From Allolobophora icterica (lineage: Eukaryota > Annelida > Clitellata > Crassiclitellata > Lumbricidae): DNA of 64,000 bases. Below are positions 43,524 through 59,684 of this stretch, piece by piece. Each line of letters starts with the position of its first letter. Positions within the stretch are counted from its first letter, which is position 1. The DNA lies in the NCBI GenBank assembly GCA_963556255.1, contig OY744609.1, forward strand, positions 5,639,753-5,703,752, written 5' to 3'. The notes below the pieces were generated by a model that was not told where the DNA came from, did no database searches, and was given only the letters and a program-made list of their open reading frames with translations. The position numbers were made by a program, and so were the translations under genes.

Positions 43524-45451
43524 CCCATTAGTGCCCAGCGTCCGTTATAACGGACGGTTAGATAACACGTTGCCAAACTAACAGGCAACTGCATAGTAGA
43601 CTGTTCATATATTTTTTTAAATGTTGGGCTATTGTTCTATAAATTCCACGATTGTGATTTCCGAATTATGTCATTTGGAGACATCTGTTGTTCTGGTTCT
43701 GCGCCCATTTCACGATGTCGAAAAAACTTCGTTACCGCTAGTAAGTATAATTTCACTTGGTAATGAAAAAGAAATAATTTGAACAAAATGTTTTTGTTGT
43801 TAATAGTAGACATATAGGTCCATATGTTGAGAGAATATTATAACAATCAAGGCTTGTTTCACCATGGAAATTTCCGCTGTAATGTTTGCGTCCGTTTTAA
43901 CGGACGTCGGGCACTAGCCCGTATACGACGTTCTGGTTTCCCACAGTAAAATTCGCTGAGCTTCACTGTATCAACAATTACACCTATCATTGCATTACTT
44001 GTATTTAGACTAGCTACACACTATTTTGTAGTCCCCTAGACTACGAGCAACATCGGCAAATTATTCACAGATTTGAAGATATTTTGAAGAACACACACTT
44101 AGCTGACAACACAACACTGTACCCAGAAGACCGTCTAGCAAAAATTCGACCATTCATGGCAATGCTACAAGAACGTTTCCGTGAGAACAACTATCTTGAT
44201 GAGAACCTTTCAATTGACGAAAGCATGATACCATATTATGGTCGACACTTTACTAAGCAATACATAAGGGGGAAACCTATCAGATTTGGTTTCAAGAACT
44301 GGGCTCTGTGTTCATCTACAGGATACATGTATGGCTTTGATATCTACACAGGAAGAGAACCTGGTGTCATCTACGAACATGGTCTTGCAGGTGATGTTGT
44401 CATTGGTCTTCTAGAGCAAGCATGCGTTCCTCCTCATTGTGGACACAAAGTTTATTTTCACAACTTCTTCACCTCTTACAGACTTTTGCATTACTTGCAT
44501 GAGTTTGGTTATGAAGCAGCAGGTACAATTATTGATAACCGAACGGGACAATGTACCCTGAAGTCTACAGCAGCCATGAAGAAAGAAGCAAGAGGATCAT
44601 ATGACTTTAGATCATGTTCGAATGTGCTGATGATACGCTGGCACGACAATAGTGTTGTTACCATGGCATCAAATTTTGGAACAGTAGAAGAAGGGCGTGT
44701 GCAGAGATGGTCACAAAACCAAAAGAAACTGATATCTGTTTCACAACCCACTATGTTCCGTCTCTATAATCAAGGTATGGGTGGCGTTGATCAGTTAGGT
44801 CAGCAGGTTGCTTGTTACAGAACACGAATCAGGCAACGGAAATGGTGGTGGCCAATCTTTGTCCACCTGTTTGACGTAGCAGTGGTCAACTCGTGGTATC
44901 TCTTTCACAAAGTTCATGGAGGCGGCGACAGTTTGTTTGACTTCAGGCGACAGCTGGCTGTAAGTCTTCTCCAGTGCTATGGTGTACCATCCATCCAAGG
45001 TCGACGTGTTTCTGTTGTACTTTCTGATGTACGGTACGATGGTAACAACCACTGGATTGTACGAGGAGACACAGACCGTCGTTGCAAGGCTTGTACGAAG
45101 AAGACAATATATCGTGTGAGAAATGTGATGTAGGCCTTCATCCTGACTGCCACAAGTACTATCACACTGCATAAAACTTCATACAGTAAATAATTGTGTC
45201 AACTCATCAAACCCATTCTTCAAACATTGCATGATTATAGCTAGTATACGCTTGATTCTGTGACATTAACCTGAGTTATGGTTATCACTGGGCTAGTGCC
45301 CGACGTCCGTTAAAACGGACAGTATGTAAAGTACTCATATTGTAGTAGGAATCAATAAATAAGTTGTCAGCAATGTTACTGCACTCAGTTGTTGAGATTA
45401 CTGAAAGTATAACTTAATGTGTTCAGTTTTGCAACTTTGGGCACTAATGGG
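43524..45451 (+). mobile_element. piggyBac-family DNA transposon (1928 bp)
   Basis: Flanked by TTAA at 43520-43523 and 45452-45455. Perfect 14-bp TIRs CCCATTAGTGCCCA and TGGGCACTAATGGG. Subterminal palindromes CGTCCGTT..AACGGACG occur at 43539 and 43889 and a related one at 45303. A longer inner inverted repeat of about 31 bp pairs 43888-43920 with 45291-45322. A plus-strand AATAAA at 45353 could end the transcript. The transposase is defective. Confidence 0.92.
44084..45133 (+). pseudogene. piggyBac transposase, N-terminally short, catalytic Asp lost, C-terminal frameshift
   Basis: 349 codons of a DDE transposase family normally about 550-600 aa. The match starts in the region before the first Asp, and the frame can be read a little upstream without a Met, so the N-terminal half is missing. 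First catalytic Asp is D45 (LSIDESMI) and the third is D236 (GGVDQLG). The second, normally in DNFFTS, is H126 (HNFFTS). Near 45114 a one-base loss shifts the frame; the other frame then shows the expected Cys/His pattern of the C-terminal zinc domain and stops at 45172. The protein should not catalyse transposition. It could at most bind DNA. Confidence 0.88.
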
Positions 45452-45758
45452 TTAACTACATCTTTTGTCTGGCATTTCAGGTCGACCTGATGGACTGGAA
45501 TATGTAGGAGCTTGTCTGTGTTTTGTTTAGTCGCTAGAGTGTTAAAGGCATTTGATTGAAGCTGCCTATTTCCTACAGTATGCTATCCAAAGTGTTTAGC
45601 TACTTCTCGTTGTTGTTGCCCTTGTGTAAACCTGAGGATCTGAGGAGCTTCTCTTGTCAGAGTGATTCTACTCGTACAATTTAATGCAATGGCAATGTAA
45701 TGAAACTTAAGGTAATGCAATGTTAATCAGATGCAGGACATAACGTCCAACTGCCAGT

Positions 45759-51235
<5,477 letters not shown>

Positions 51236-51374
51236 CTGTGTGGAAGAAACATACTTCCCAGGATTTAGGCGTTTTAACATTTTAGAAACCTCTTCGCTAA
51301 ATCGATATGTATCGTATGGTTATCGATAATATTCAATTCAAACATGGGATGCGCCATAGCTTTAAGCCTTGTGC

Positions 51375-51590
51375 ATTAAACACCTGCGCATAATTCACAT
51401 ATTGACAGCTGCGCCGTAGAATTCTCTAAGTTGACTGGTATATATTGACATAATTCACATATTGACAGCTGCGTTATAGAAGTCTCTAAGTTGACTTAAA
51501 TACATTGACATAATTGACATATTGACATTGTGCATTAAACATCTGCTCCACAGAAATCTCTTATTTTGCCTAAATAAATCGACATTAAGC
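51375..51590. repeat. Three-copy tandem repeat in the gene D 5' UTR intron
   Basis: Three degenerate copies of about 70 bases containing TTGACATAATTCACATATTGACA, CTGCG.C.TAGAA.TCTCTAAGTTGACT (shown in short form). Confidence 0.65.
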
Positions 51591-52283
51591 ATGCACAATG
51601 CACACGCTTCTATTAAATAGGCCCTACCTGTACATTGTTTCCTGCAACTGTAAGAATTATGTAAGAAACACGGTTACTGACCTCATCGTATATTGCTCAC
51701 AGCCTTACGAATGTCTACGCCTTAATAATATGAGTATGAACACATTTAGGTATGCGGTCGATGGACTGTTACGCCGCGACAGGGTAAAGGTTGTTCAGCA
51801 GGTTGAGGCTATTTTAAGACGAAAACAAAGTCATAAATTTAAGAACGATAGATGGATTTGCCATTGGTTGCATGAATACTACTCTTTAGACAGCTGAAGG
51901 CATCTTGCGGAGCCGAGCTAACAATGATAATATTATATTATATAGCAAGCAAAATGTGATTTGTGGGATGTATTATTTAGCAACAAAGTCGCTTTTGCTG
52001 TTGCTGGAATGTGCGTTTTCTTTTAAGTACATGTATATATACATATATCCAGGTATTATGTATGTATGCACGAAAGTTTGCATGCATATGCATCGCGCTT
52101 TTCAGTGCTTGGGCCTTTATCCCAGAAAATTGTAAGAATCAATTTTATAAATCCAAAGTAGAGGAAATGTATTGCTCTATTACTCAAGTAAGGCCACTGT
52201 GTCAATTAGCAGGCGCTGTTGTACTTACAAAATAACATAGGTTGTTGCAAGCAGCTTTGTCAATGAGGATTGAGGACTACTGC

Positions 52284-52412
52284 CATAGGCGTAGACTCTT
52301 GGGGCAGCCGGGGCACGTGCCCCCAAATAATTGAGATGAACTGTACACCCAATGCAACAAGCGTAGAATGAATAACCAAACCCCCAATTTTTTGTACAAG
52401 TTTACGCCAGTG
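52284..52412. mobile_element. 129-bp hAT-like MITE with perfect 8-bp duplication
   Basis: TIRs CATAGGCGTAGACTCTTGG and its imperfect inverse ending TTTACGCCAGTG. The octamer ACTACTGC occurs directly on both sides (52276-52283 and 52413-52420). A GGGGCACGTGCCCC palindrome lies inside. Confidence 0.8.
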
Positions 52413-52769
52413 ACTACTGCTTAGAAACAGCTTCTGCCGATTGCATATGCTTGAATTTTTATAATTTTATATCAAATCACCATACCATATGAGGTGTTTC
52501 TAGTATGTTTCTCAAATATTCTTCTTCGCCGAAACAGGACTATAGTAGGAATTTTACATGGATATGCTTTGCATATGTTATGCATCTTAATGCCATTATT
52601 AGCTGCCGGTAGATTCCATTCTGAAACACAAGGCGATACTTTTTGTGGCAGACCTCATGCTGTCACAATTCACAATTTAAAGTATCGACGCGGTCGGCCC
52701 CTCATTCTTGACATGGCCTCCATGCAATCTTCCCCATGATCCTCTCATTTCTATTCCTTTATTTCGCAA

Positions 52770-52885
52770 GAGGTTGAAGGTCATTCTATTCGATCTTCGT
52801 CTTGTACAGTCTAATGTGGGGCGGCACCTCGGATGAGTTTCTGTGGAAGCGCTATATAAATAAGCACTTATAATTACAATAGCAA
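52770..52885 (+). repeat. LINE/SINE 3' tail
   Basis: GAAGCGCTATATAAATAAGC then an (ATTACA)-type end, matching the tail of the LINE at 56600-56670. Confidence 0.55.
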
Positions 52886-53624
52886 TATGTACTTACACTT
52901 CGCATGTTGTTACATTCAGCCTTACAGGTTTGAGCTGTCCTGGTTTTTAAGAACTTTGATCTTCCTGTTGTGCAGGCATTAAATGTAAGTCAAGGCCTAT
53001 AGGATGTTTATGGACGAAATCGAGGCTGCAAGCAGTTGCATTTGAAGACGAATTGCTCAGAGATACATGAATATTCATTAGCTGCTGAACGCCTTGGGTG
53101 GAGCCAAAATAAACTGTCGCAGCGACCATCGGGGAAACTGGCAGCGCAAAAGTGAGATATTCAGAGGATGAACAACGATGAATAGCAATGAAATACGCCA
53201 ATGACGAATATTCAATTTAGATTGAAGGAGGTTAAAGGGTGTTCCAATGGAGCCGCGTATTTCTTGCAGTATAATAGTAGACTAGTTTATATTGGCAAGA
53301 GAGCAGACTCCTCTGTATAGGGCCTATAAGAGAGCATGCGGATCGCGGATCGCCTCCTAGCTGGTGGCTTATTTCAGAGAATTAAATATCGGGCTAGCAC
53401 GGTCTGTACACGCGTACCTGAAAATGGAGTGGCGCCCATTGAAATGGGCAGCAGGTGTGAACGATCTCACGCAATAAATTCATTTGAAAATGAGCAGAAT
53501 CGAGGTTCGACGGTCGATGCGTAAAGGTCTACTTTTTTTACTGAACGTCGTGGGCGAAGCTTAGATCAAGATGAGCCAGCGAAGGAGCAAGAGGCCTGAG
53601 CCAACAGAGTATTTAGGGCAATAG

Positions 53625-53662
53625 CCTGGCATATATATATATATATATATATATAATAGCCT

Positions 53663-53724
<62 letters not shown>
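53625..53724. repeat. (TA)n microsatellite in two runs
   Basis: Two TA runs separated by AATAGCCTGGCA, which itself is repeated before each run. This suggests slippage or unequal duplication of tail plus unique sequence. Confidence 0.95.
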
Positions 53725-53731
<7 letters not shown>

Positions 53732-53814
53732 TTTCAGATCAAAAGCTTTGGCGACTTCATGCCAGACTATTGCATATAATATTATACATGTATCCAAGTA
53801 TATAATGTTTGCAT

Positions 53815-53984
53815 GTATGGATGTATGTATGTATGTGTATATATGTTCCCATGTATGTATACTATGCATGTACGTAGGCGTGTATGTTTGTATGTATGTA
53901 TGGATCGTGTATGTATGTATGTATGTATGTATGTATGTATGTATGTATGTATGTATGTATGTATGTATGTATGTATGTATGTAT
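53815..53984. repeat. (GTAT)n microsatellite, hAT target
   Basis: GTAT repeat; pure from about 53908. It resumes at 54844 after the hAT-like element. Confidence 0.95.
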
Positions 53985-54843
53985 TAGGGACCTGCGAAGC
54001 TTCGATATTCGATTCGAAAACGAATCGGGCGGCGGTATTCGATTCGATTCGAAAATGATGTCATGATTCGAAAAAATTTCGAATCGTTTTTGGGAAAATG
54101 ATTAGACTTGACGCACTTTGTTGACAACTAATTGTTGTAATTGTTTACTGCTCGTGGAATGGTTGTTGAATTTCTGCGTGCAACGCGGCACCCGACAACA
54201 GCAAACCCTATGGCACGAAAATGGTGCTTATAATTAGAATATTATTTATACTCCGCTTAGATCAGAGGTGGGCAACAGGCGGCCTGCGGGCCAGATCCAG
54301 CCTCTGGGACCTTTGGACCGGCCCTTGACATGTCTTTTTTATTAGCATTGTACCATAAAAGTTATTCTGCAATATTTATTTGAGTAAAATTAATATTGTC
54401 TCTCTTTCTGGGGCAAATTAATCTGCAAAAATTAGCCTGCGATTGGCAGACGGCCCCAGATCTAGAGCTGCCCTTAAAATCTTTGGGCGGCTCTCTGTTA
54501 AAAAGAAGTTGTCCATGCCTGGCTTAAATGCATGTACACCAAAGTGCGGTTATGCAATTGGTACAATCAAGAATATACTTACTTACATAACTCATAAATT
54601 ATTTGTGTTATTGTTTATTCTGTTACTTAGCTTAATGTTTAGTTTAATTGAGTTTTAAACTGCAGAAAAGTTATTAATATATTGATACTGACAGTGGTAC
54701 GCCTGTGCTATCAAGTGCACACCACATGAATATCAAACATGGTACCCGCTGATTCGATTCGAGATTCGATTCGAATTCGAATCTTTACCCCCGATTCGAT
54801 TCGAGATTCGATTCGACAAAAATTTATGATTCGCAGGTCCCTA
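53985..54843. mobile_element. hAT-like non-autonomous element (859 bp) in a microsatellite
   Basis: Perfect TIRs TAGGGACCTGCGAA and TTCGCAGGTCCCTA. The flanking octamer GTATGTAT is the same on both sides, though the repeat context makes this easy to satisfy. Subterminal GATTCGATTCGA-type repeats are dense at both ends. No transposase. A second hAT is nested inside. Confidence 0.85.
54263..54521. mobile_element. Nested hAT-like MITE (259 bp, Charlie-type ends)
   Basis: Starts CAGAGGTGGGCAAC and ends GTTGTCCATGCCTG; flanked by GCTTAGAT and GCTTAAAT (7 of 8). The start resembles the Charlie-type CAG.GGTGGGCAAAC terminus and the GGCCTGCGGGCC block known from that group. Confidence 0.8.
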
Positions 54844-55104
54844 GTATGTATGTATCTATGTATGTGTATATTTATGTTTCCATGTATGTATGCGCATGTA
54901 CGTAGGCGTGTATGTATGTATGTATGTGTGTATGTTTTTATGTTCCTATTTATGTATGTATGTGTGCACATATGTAGTTATGTTTTTATGTTTCTTTGTA
55001 TATGTGTATTTACGCACGTACTTATGTATGTGTGTATGTATTTATGCAGAATGTATCTGATCATATTTTATAATTATGGCGCCTTTGTTAATATCTTAAA
55101 GGTA

Positions 55105-55270
55105 TTAAACTAGGCTATCTACAGCTGGAGCAACCTTCCTCATAAAACTGGAGCTGAACTAGTCACCCTATCTCTTATCTCCTTCAAGCAAGCGCTTGAA
55201 GTCTATTTTGTTTGAACGAGGGGGTTTCCTTGCTGGGCCAGGAGCGCTGCTGCTGAGTTCTTCATTCAAG
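55105..55270 (+). mobile_element. L2-type LINE RT C-terminal fragment
   Basis: One frame reads WSNLPHKTGAEL, then SLISFKQALEVYF, like the WNSLP...SFKKALKTHLF end of L2/CR1 RT proteins. Confidence 0.5.
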
Positions 55271-56180
55271 TTGCGCTTTACAACTTCTCATGTTGTAAAG
55301 CAGACAAAATTATGTTTCGAGGTTTCTGCTCTAATTACACCCTATGCGAACTCAATTATTAGTCTAATTGAACGTACATTTTCGGGGGTAAGATAATACG
55401 GCGAGGAATAGGACCGGTTAAGACTAGGAAAGATGACGTGGCCAACTTTACCGGAACGGGTTGGGTAGCAAAAATGCCCTACCCTAATAGGTGTGCAAAC
55501 ACATTCGAACAGGCAATTTTTTTACGCCGCTGGTCACCGGTAGCGTATACTCACCTCAAATTTTACCACTACAGCCCTGGTTACCATGTGTTGCAGAGGA
55601 GAAAGGTTTACGACCTCGTTACGATGGCAATGGAATTCATATCTCTCTAAGTTAGGTTGCAGCACAGCAGGCCAGGCATTTATGTATCAACATTAGGATG
55701 TTAAACCCAATGCGTCTTTGCATGGGCAACCAATGCAGCTCGTACCGCATGCATGTCAGATAGCCTATAAGCTTAATGACCATACTTCGGAGGTTAAGTA
55801 TAAAGAGAGCTAAATATTTGCATCGTGAAAGGTGATATACTTGTTTACACGCTGCTAAATAGATTTTTCATGAGATACTTTGTGTCCAGGTCCAGTTGTA
55901 ATTGTAATTGTGACAATTAATATAGCATCGTTGGTAGGAAGCTACTTCTAGGATGCTTCGCACAAACACACGAACACTGTCTACAGTCAGCCAAAAGGCT
56001 AATTTTCGGAGTTTTTTTTACCTAGCATGTAAAGTTTTAGCTGTTTTTTAAACAAAAGTGCATTTAGTGTCCTGAACAAGAAGGCTGTTCTAAGCACGCG
56101 GGCCAGCGACCCGAAAGGCCCGATCGCCCATTTTAGTTTTTGTTGCTGGCACGAAGACATCAGCGGACTTTGCTGATCGC
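55271..56180. other. Spacer without recognised gene
   Basis: No supported coding region. The short open frame at 55438 (70 codons) has no recognisable domain or splice context. Confidence 0.4.
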
Positions 56181-56184
56181 AATC

Positions 56185-56665
56185 GCGACCTATCAAAACT
56201 TCAGTCAATCCTCAATGCTTCTGCTCGGCTTATAGGTGATATTCCTAAGTTTGCCCACATCTCTGCCTTTATACGTGACTCTCTCCACTGGCTTCCTGCC
56301 CAACAGAGAATTCAGTTCAAAACCATCACGCTTGTGCGCAACTGTCTCACTGGGTCTGCTCCGTCTTATCTAATGAATTTCTGCACCCCGGTTTCTTCCC
56401 TGCCTGAGAGGGCCTCCTTGCGATCCTCGGCCCGTGACCTTATGGTTGTTCCGCGTATGCACTCTTCCACGGCCCAATCCAGGAGCTTTGCCTATGTGGG
56501 TCTTTCAGCCTTGAACAGTTTTCCCCAGTCCCTCTGCCAAGAGCTTCTTGTCTTCTTTCCTCTTCAGTTCCGTAGACGCTTGAAAACCTTTCTTTTTGCC
56601 GGTTTTGGCAGTGATGCGGGTCGAGAGCGCCGCTGATTTGAGTGGCGCTATATAAATATTCAATT
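56185..56665 (+). mobile_element. L2-type LINE, RT C-terminus and 3' tail
   Basis: Continuous frame: LQSILNASARLIGDIPKF, DSLHWLPAQQRIQFK, APSYLMNFC, RSSARDLMVVPRMH, SRSFAYVGLSALNSFP and RRRLKTFLFAGF, then a TGA stop and tail GTGGCGCTATATAAATATTC with (AATTAC) ending at 56665. Intact over this part but 5'-truncated. Confidence 0.8.
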
Positions 56666-56689
56666 ACAATTACAATATTAGGGTCGTCC

Positions 56690-57680
56690 GATAGCAGCCT
56701 GATGTTGTCTGCGAGGTAGCGTGGAGCTCAATTGTTGAGCCATATGTGCATAGTGATGCAAATTTTATATTTGAGCCACTGAAGATCTTGGATCGCGGTT
56801 GTAGTGTGGTCGAACATTTTTAATCTCATGACCAAGCGAGCAGAAGCGTTGATGACCGCCTGAAGCCGAATGATAGGCTACTGTGCTGTGGCAAGCCAGC
56901 AAAGGCGACATTGCAGTAATCGATTCGGCTCAGGATTAAACTTTGCACCAGATGGCGAGTCACATCCTGTGTGAGAGACCGAGAAACAGCCCACAGCTGT
57001 CTCAGGATTCCGAAGCTGGTCCCCACAAGCCCTGTGATGTGTGACGTCATTGATATGTTTCGGTCGAGGTGAAGGCTGAGATCGCGAACCTCGTTCCTTG
57101 GCTCGACAGCTTCCGCACCAGTGAAAGGGCTTCAATCTAATTTTTCCACCCTGCGTGAGGACGAGCCCCAGATGAATTCAGACTTTGATGAATTGAGCTG
57201 CAGTCGATTGCATTTCATCCAGTCGGCGATGTCACTGATGCAGCTCATTGAGATGGACCGCAGACACTGTACGTCTGTGGAGTCAGGACCGCAAAATCCG
57301 TCCGTCTAGAGATGACCATGCAGACCGTGCTTTGATATTATGGTTAAGATGTCGGCAGTATAAAGGAGGAAAAGAATGGGTCACAGGACTGAGCCTTGAG
57401 GAACACCACAGATGAGGATAGTCGCTGTGGAAGAGGAGCCGGCATGGCGGACACGTTGTTGTCTGCCAGTGAGGTTGGACGTCATCCACTGTAGCGCAGT
57501 AGATGACATACCAAAAGATAAGTGCAGTCGACGAAGCAGAATGTCGTGGTCGACTCTGTCGAAGGCAGCAGAGAGATCCAGAGAGAAAGAAGAGAGAAGT
57601 TTCCAGAATCAATGGCAAGAAGGATGGGGCCTCTCACAAGGGCGCGGACTGAGATAGCGAATTTGACAAGGCAAATTCTT
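56690..57680 (-). mobile_element. L2-type LINE RT fragment, opposite orientation
   Basis: On the minus strand, frames in order: a VDHDILLRRLHLSFGMS region, VPQGSVL.PILF (near 57400), HINDVTHHR/MTSHITG region, LILSRIDYCNVAFAGLP (near 56920) and a NASARLVMR segment near 56850. Frameshifted and inactive. It abuts the plus-strand copy tail to tail. Confidence 0.75.
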
Positions 57681-57857
57681 GAAGTTTGTTGAGTTCTAAC
57701 AGCTAAAAAATATTTCTCATACATCAGCCAATTTAAAATGCAAAACATGTATGCGATGCATCATCCTTTAAACATTAATTTCTAATTTGAGGAAAACGGA
57801 AACGACGTGTCTTACTATTCTGCCATCGTATAATACTATTATGGACATTTGATATAG

Positions 57858-58318
57858 GTGTAATCTGCCGCAAGGATGACAATGGCGATGAAGAGCGCGT
57901 GGTCAAGAGATTTAAAGAAGCGGCAGAGAGAGAGAAACGTGTCGCATCTCCACTATGCAACTTCCCAAGTAAATGTGGCAACTGTAGTCTCATTGACGAA
58001 ATATTTTGCCTGAAAGATATTGGATGTAAGTTTTATCAGTGGTTTCTTTGCTCATAATGCGTTGCATCACTCCAGTTTATTGTACGATTTAGCCAAACCC
58101 GAGTGTATGATTTAAGAAACCTCATGGTCCGTAGTGGAATCTCAATGTGACGCTTGTCTTCAGCTAAGAGCCCAAAGGCATGCCAAAAGACGGTGGTTGT
58201 CAGGGTCAACTTTCTGGAATCAACAGATATCATCAGTGTGGTTGCAACATACATTGGCATAACATTTGTCCAACGATCAAGAACCCTTAAGTGTGAAAAA
58301 CTCGCGCATCTTCGCTAG
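57858..58318 (+). CDS. Putative two-exon gene fragment, Cys-rich, unidentified
   Basis: Exon a 57858-58025 (acceptor TGATATAG, donor GGAT|GTAAGT, 168 nt) and terminal exon b 58164-58318 (acceptor TGTCTTCAG, TAG stop). The phases match across the 138-base intron. Exon a encodes VICRKDDNGDEERVVKRFKE, then CNFPSKCGNCSLIDEIFCLK; exon b encodes KACQKTVVVRVNFLESTDII and FVQRSRTLKCEKL. Six Cys in pairs suggest an extracellular or metal-binding fold. I do not recognise the family, and I find no upstream exon before the LINE at 57680. Exon a also starts in mid-codon, so the gene must continue 5'. It could be a degraded transposon exon. Confidence 0.4.
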
Positions 58319-58489
58319 GATGGGGTCTAAATTAATTTTAAGGTAACAATAGTGACTACAAGAACTCACAGCCTGGTTGAAAGTCGCACTTTTCCGACAT
58401 TCAAACATCGAAAATGACTTTGTCTTTATTCCCTGCAGTATGACTTCGATTTGATATGTTAGTGAGCGTTTCGGGCAGCAATTAAAAAA

Positions 58490-58712
58490 GTCTACATTAA
58501 TGTAGATAGCGCATTGGATAACATCTGGCGTAGAGTGCGAGAGGTACAGAGATCGAGTCCCATAGGCGGATATGCTTTGTAGGCTGCAATTTGCGCCGTG
58601 TATTGCAGGCTGTCTGTTCTGTTAGTAGTTAAGATTTATCGCATAACATGTACATGTACAGCGCAGTGCGTTTGCAGGCGCTTAATTAAAGAATAAATAT
58701 TATTATTATAAA
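58490..58712 (+). repeat. tRNA-derived SINE
   Basis: A-box-like TAGCGCATTGGATAAC and B-box-like AGATCGAGTCCC about 40 bases apart, a short body, then GCGCTTAATTAAAGAATAAA and an (ATT)n end. Pseudo-tRNA head only; not a tRNA gene. Confidence 0.55.
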
Positions 58713-59680
58713 ATCTTAAGGTAGAATTAATTCATATTTAACGCTAAATGCCTTCCAAAAGACTTTCTAGTAAATTATGTGGCGGACTAGTCGGTTGTTA
58801 ACTTAATCTGTAGCAAAAATGACCTTATGGATAACGGCGCTAGATAAATTATCTAATAAATGCGTATAGTAGTTTAGGTATCTTTTTAAGCGAAACTCAT
58901 GACACGATTAATTCCAGAACTTCTTTTTTTCGTACAGGTCGATGCAAACTGTGAACTGGAGCAGCGTCTCTGAACCGAGCGGGAAAGTGTTCAAAATGCT
59001 GCCTCTGTTCAAAACCTTGGATTTCGCCGTTTCTGATAACATAGCTTAATAGAGCCGTTTAGTAGTTTAATAGAAACTCTGCTTTGTCTAATGTTACATA
59101 ATTCGTGTGCTTTGATTGCACCTAACACGCATTGCTTGGAGTGCAGAGTGTCGAAAGACGCATGCAGTAACTTGGCAGTTACTTTCAATTATGTTACCTA
59201 CTTTTCCTAGTATTCTCGATGTATGTTTGGAATGCATAGAAGATGTTTTATTTGCCTAAAGACAGATTTCGTTACCATTACGATTGCTGCAGATTTGTCC
59301 GATTAACACCAGACAGATTCACAGACGTCATCCAACTTACACAAATCGCTTTCTTTAAATATTCTGAGGACATCCAAATTACATGAAACTGACTTATTAA
59401 TTCAATTTTTGAGGCCTATAGAAATTATGAGAACCAATTAAATAATTGCATAGCATGAAGGTGTCATGTAATTTTTATCCATCTACTTAGATTAATTAGA
59501 TAATATTTCGGTTGCGTTTTCGTCTACATTAGGCCTACAGCTCATGCGGAAATTGAATCTAATCGATAATACATGGACTGCTTTTGAAAGTTAACTGGGG
59601 CGCTATAAAATATCTCTATAATGGACACATCGGGAAACAGCCTTTTTTACCATTAATGCATTCGGAATAAAAAGAGTAAT
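58713..59680. other. Spacer, nothing recognised
   Basis: AT-rich single-copy-looking sequence without open frames of note, splice-flanked exons or obvious repeats. Confidence 0.4.
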
Positions 59681-59684
59681 AATA

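Larger units (their letters stand above)
51683..53165 (-). promoter_or_regulatory. Gene D upstream region with 5' UTR exon end and shared block
   Basis: The sequence just above 51682 aligns with the 5' UTR exons of gene C and the orphan block, and the donor GAG|GTCAGT follows at 51681. The shared block lies at 53040-53140: TCAGAGATACATGAATATTCATTAG then GAACGCCTTGGGTGGAGCC (given here in short pieces). A 129-bp hAT MITE and a LINE/SINE tail lie between them. Confidence 0.5.
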
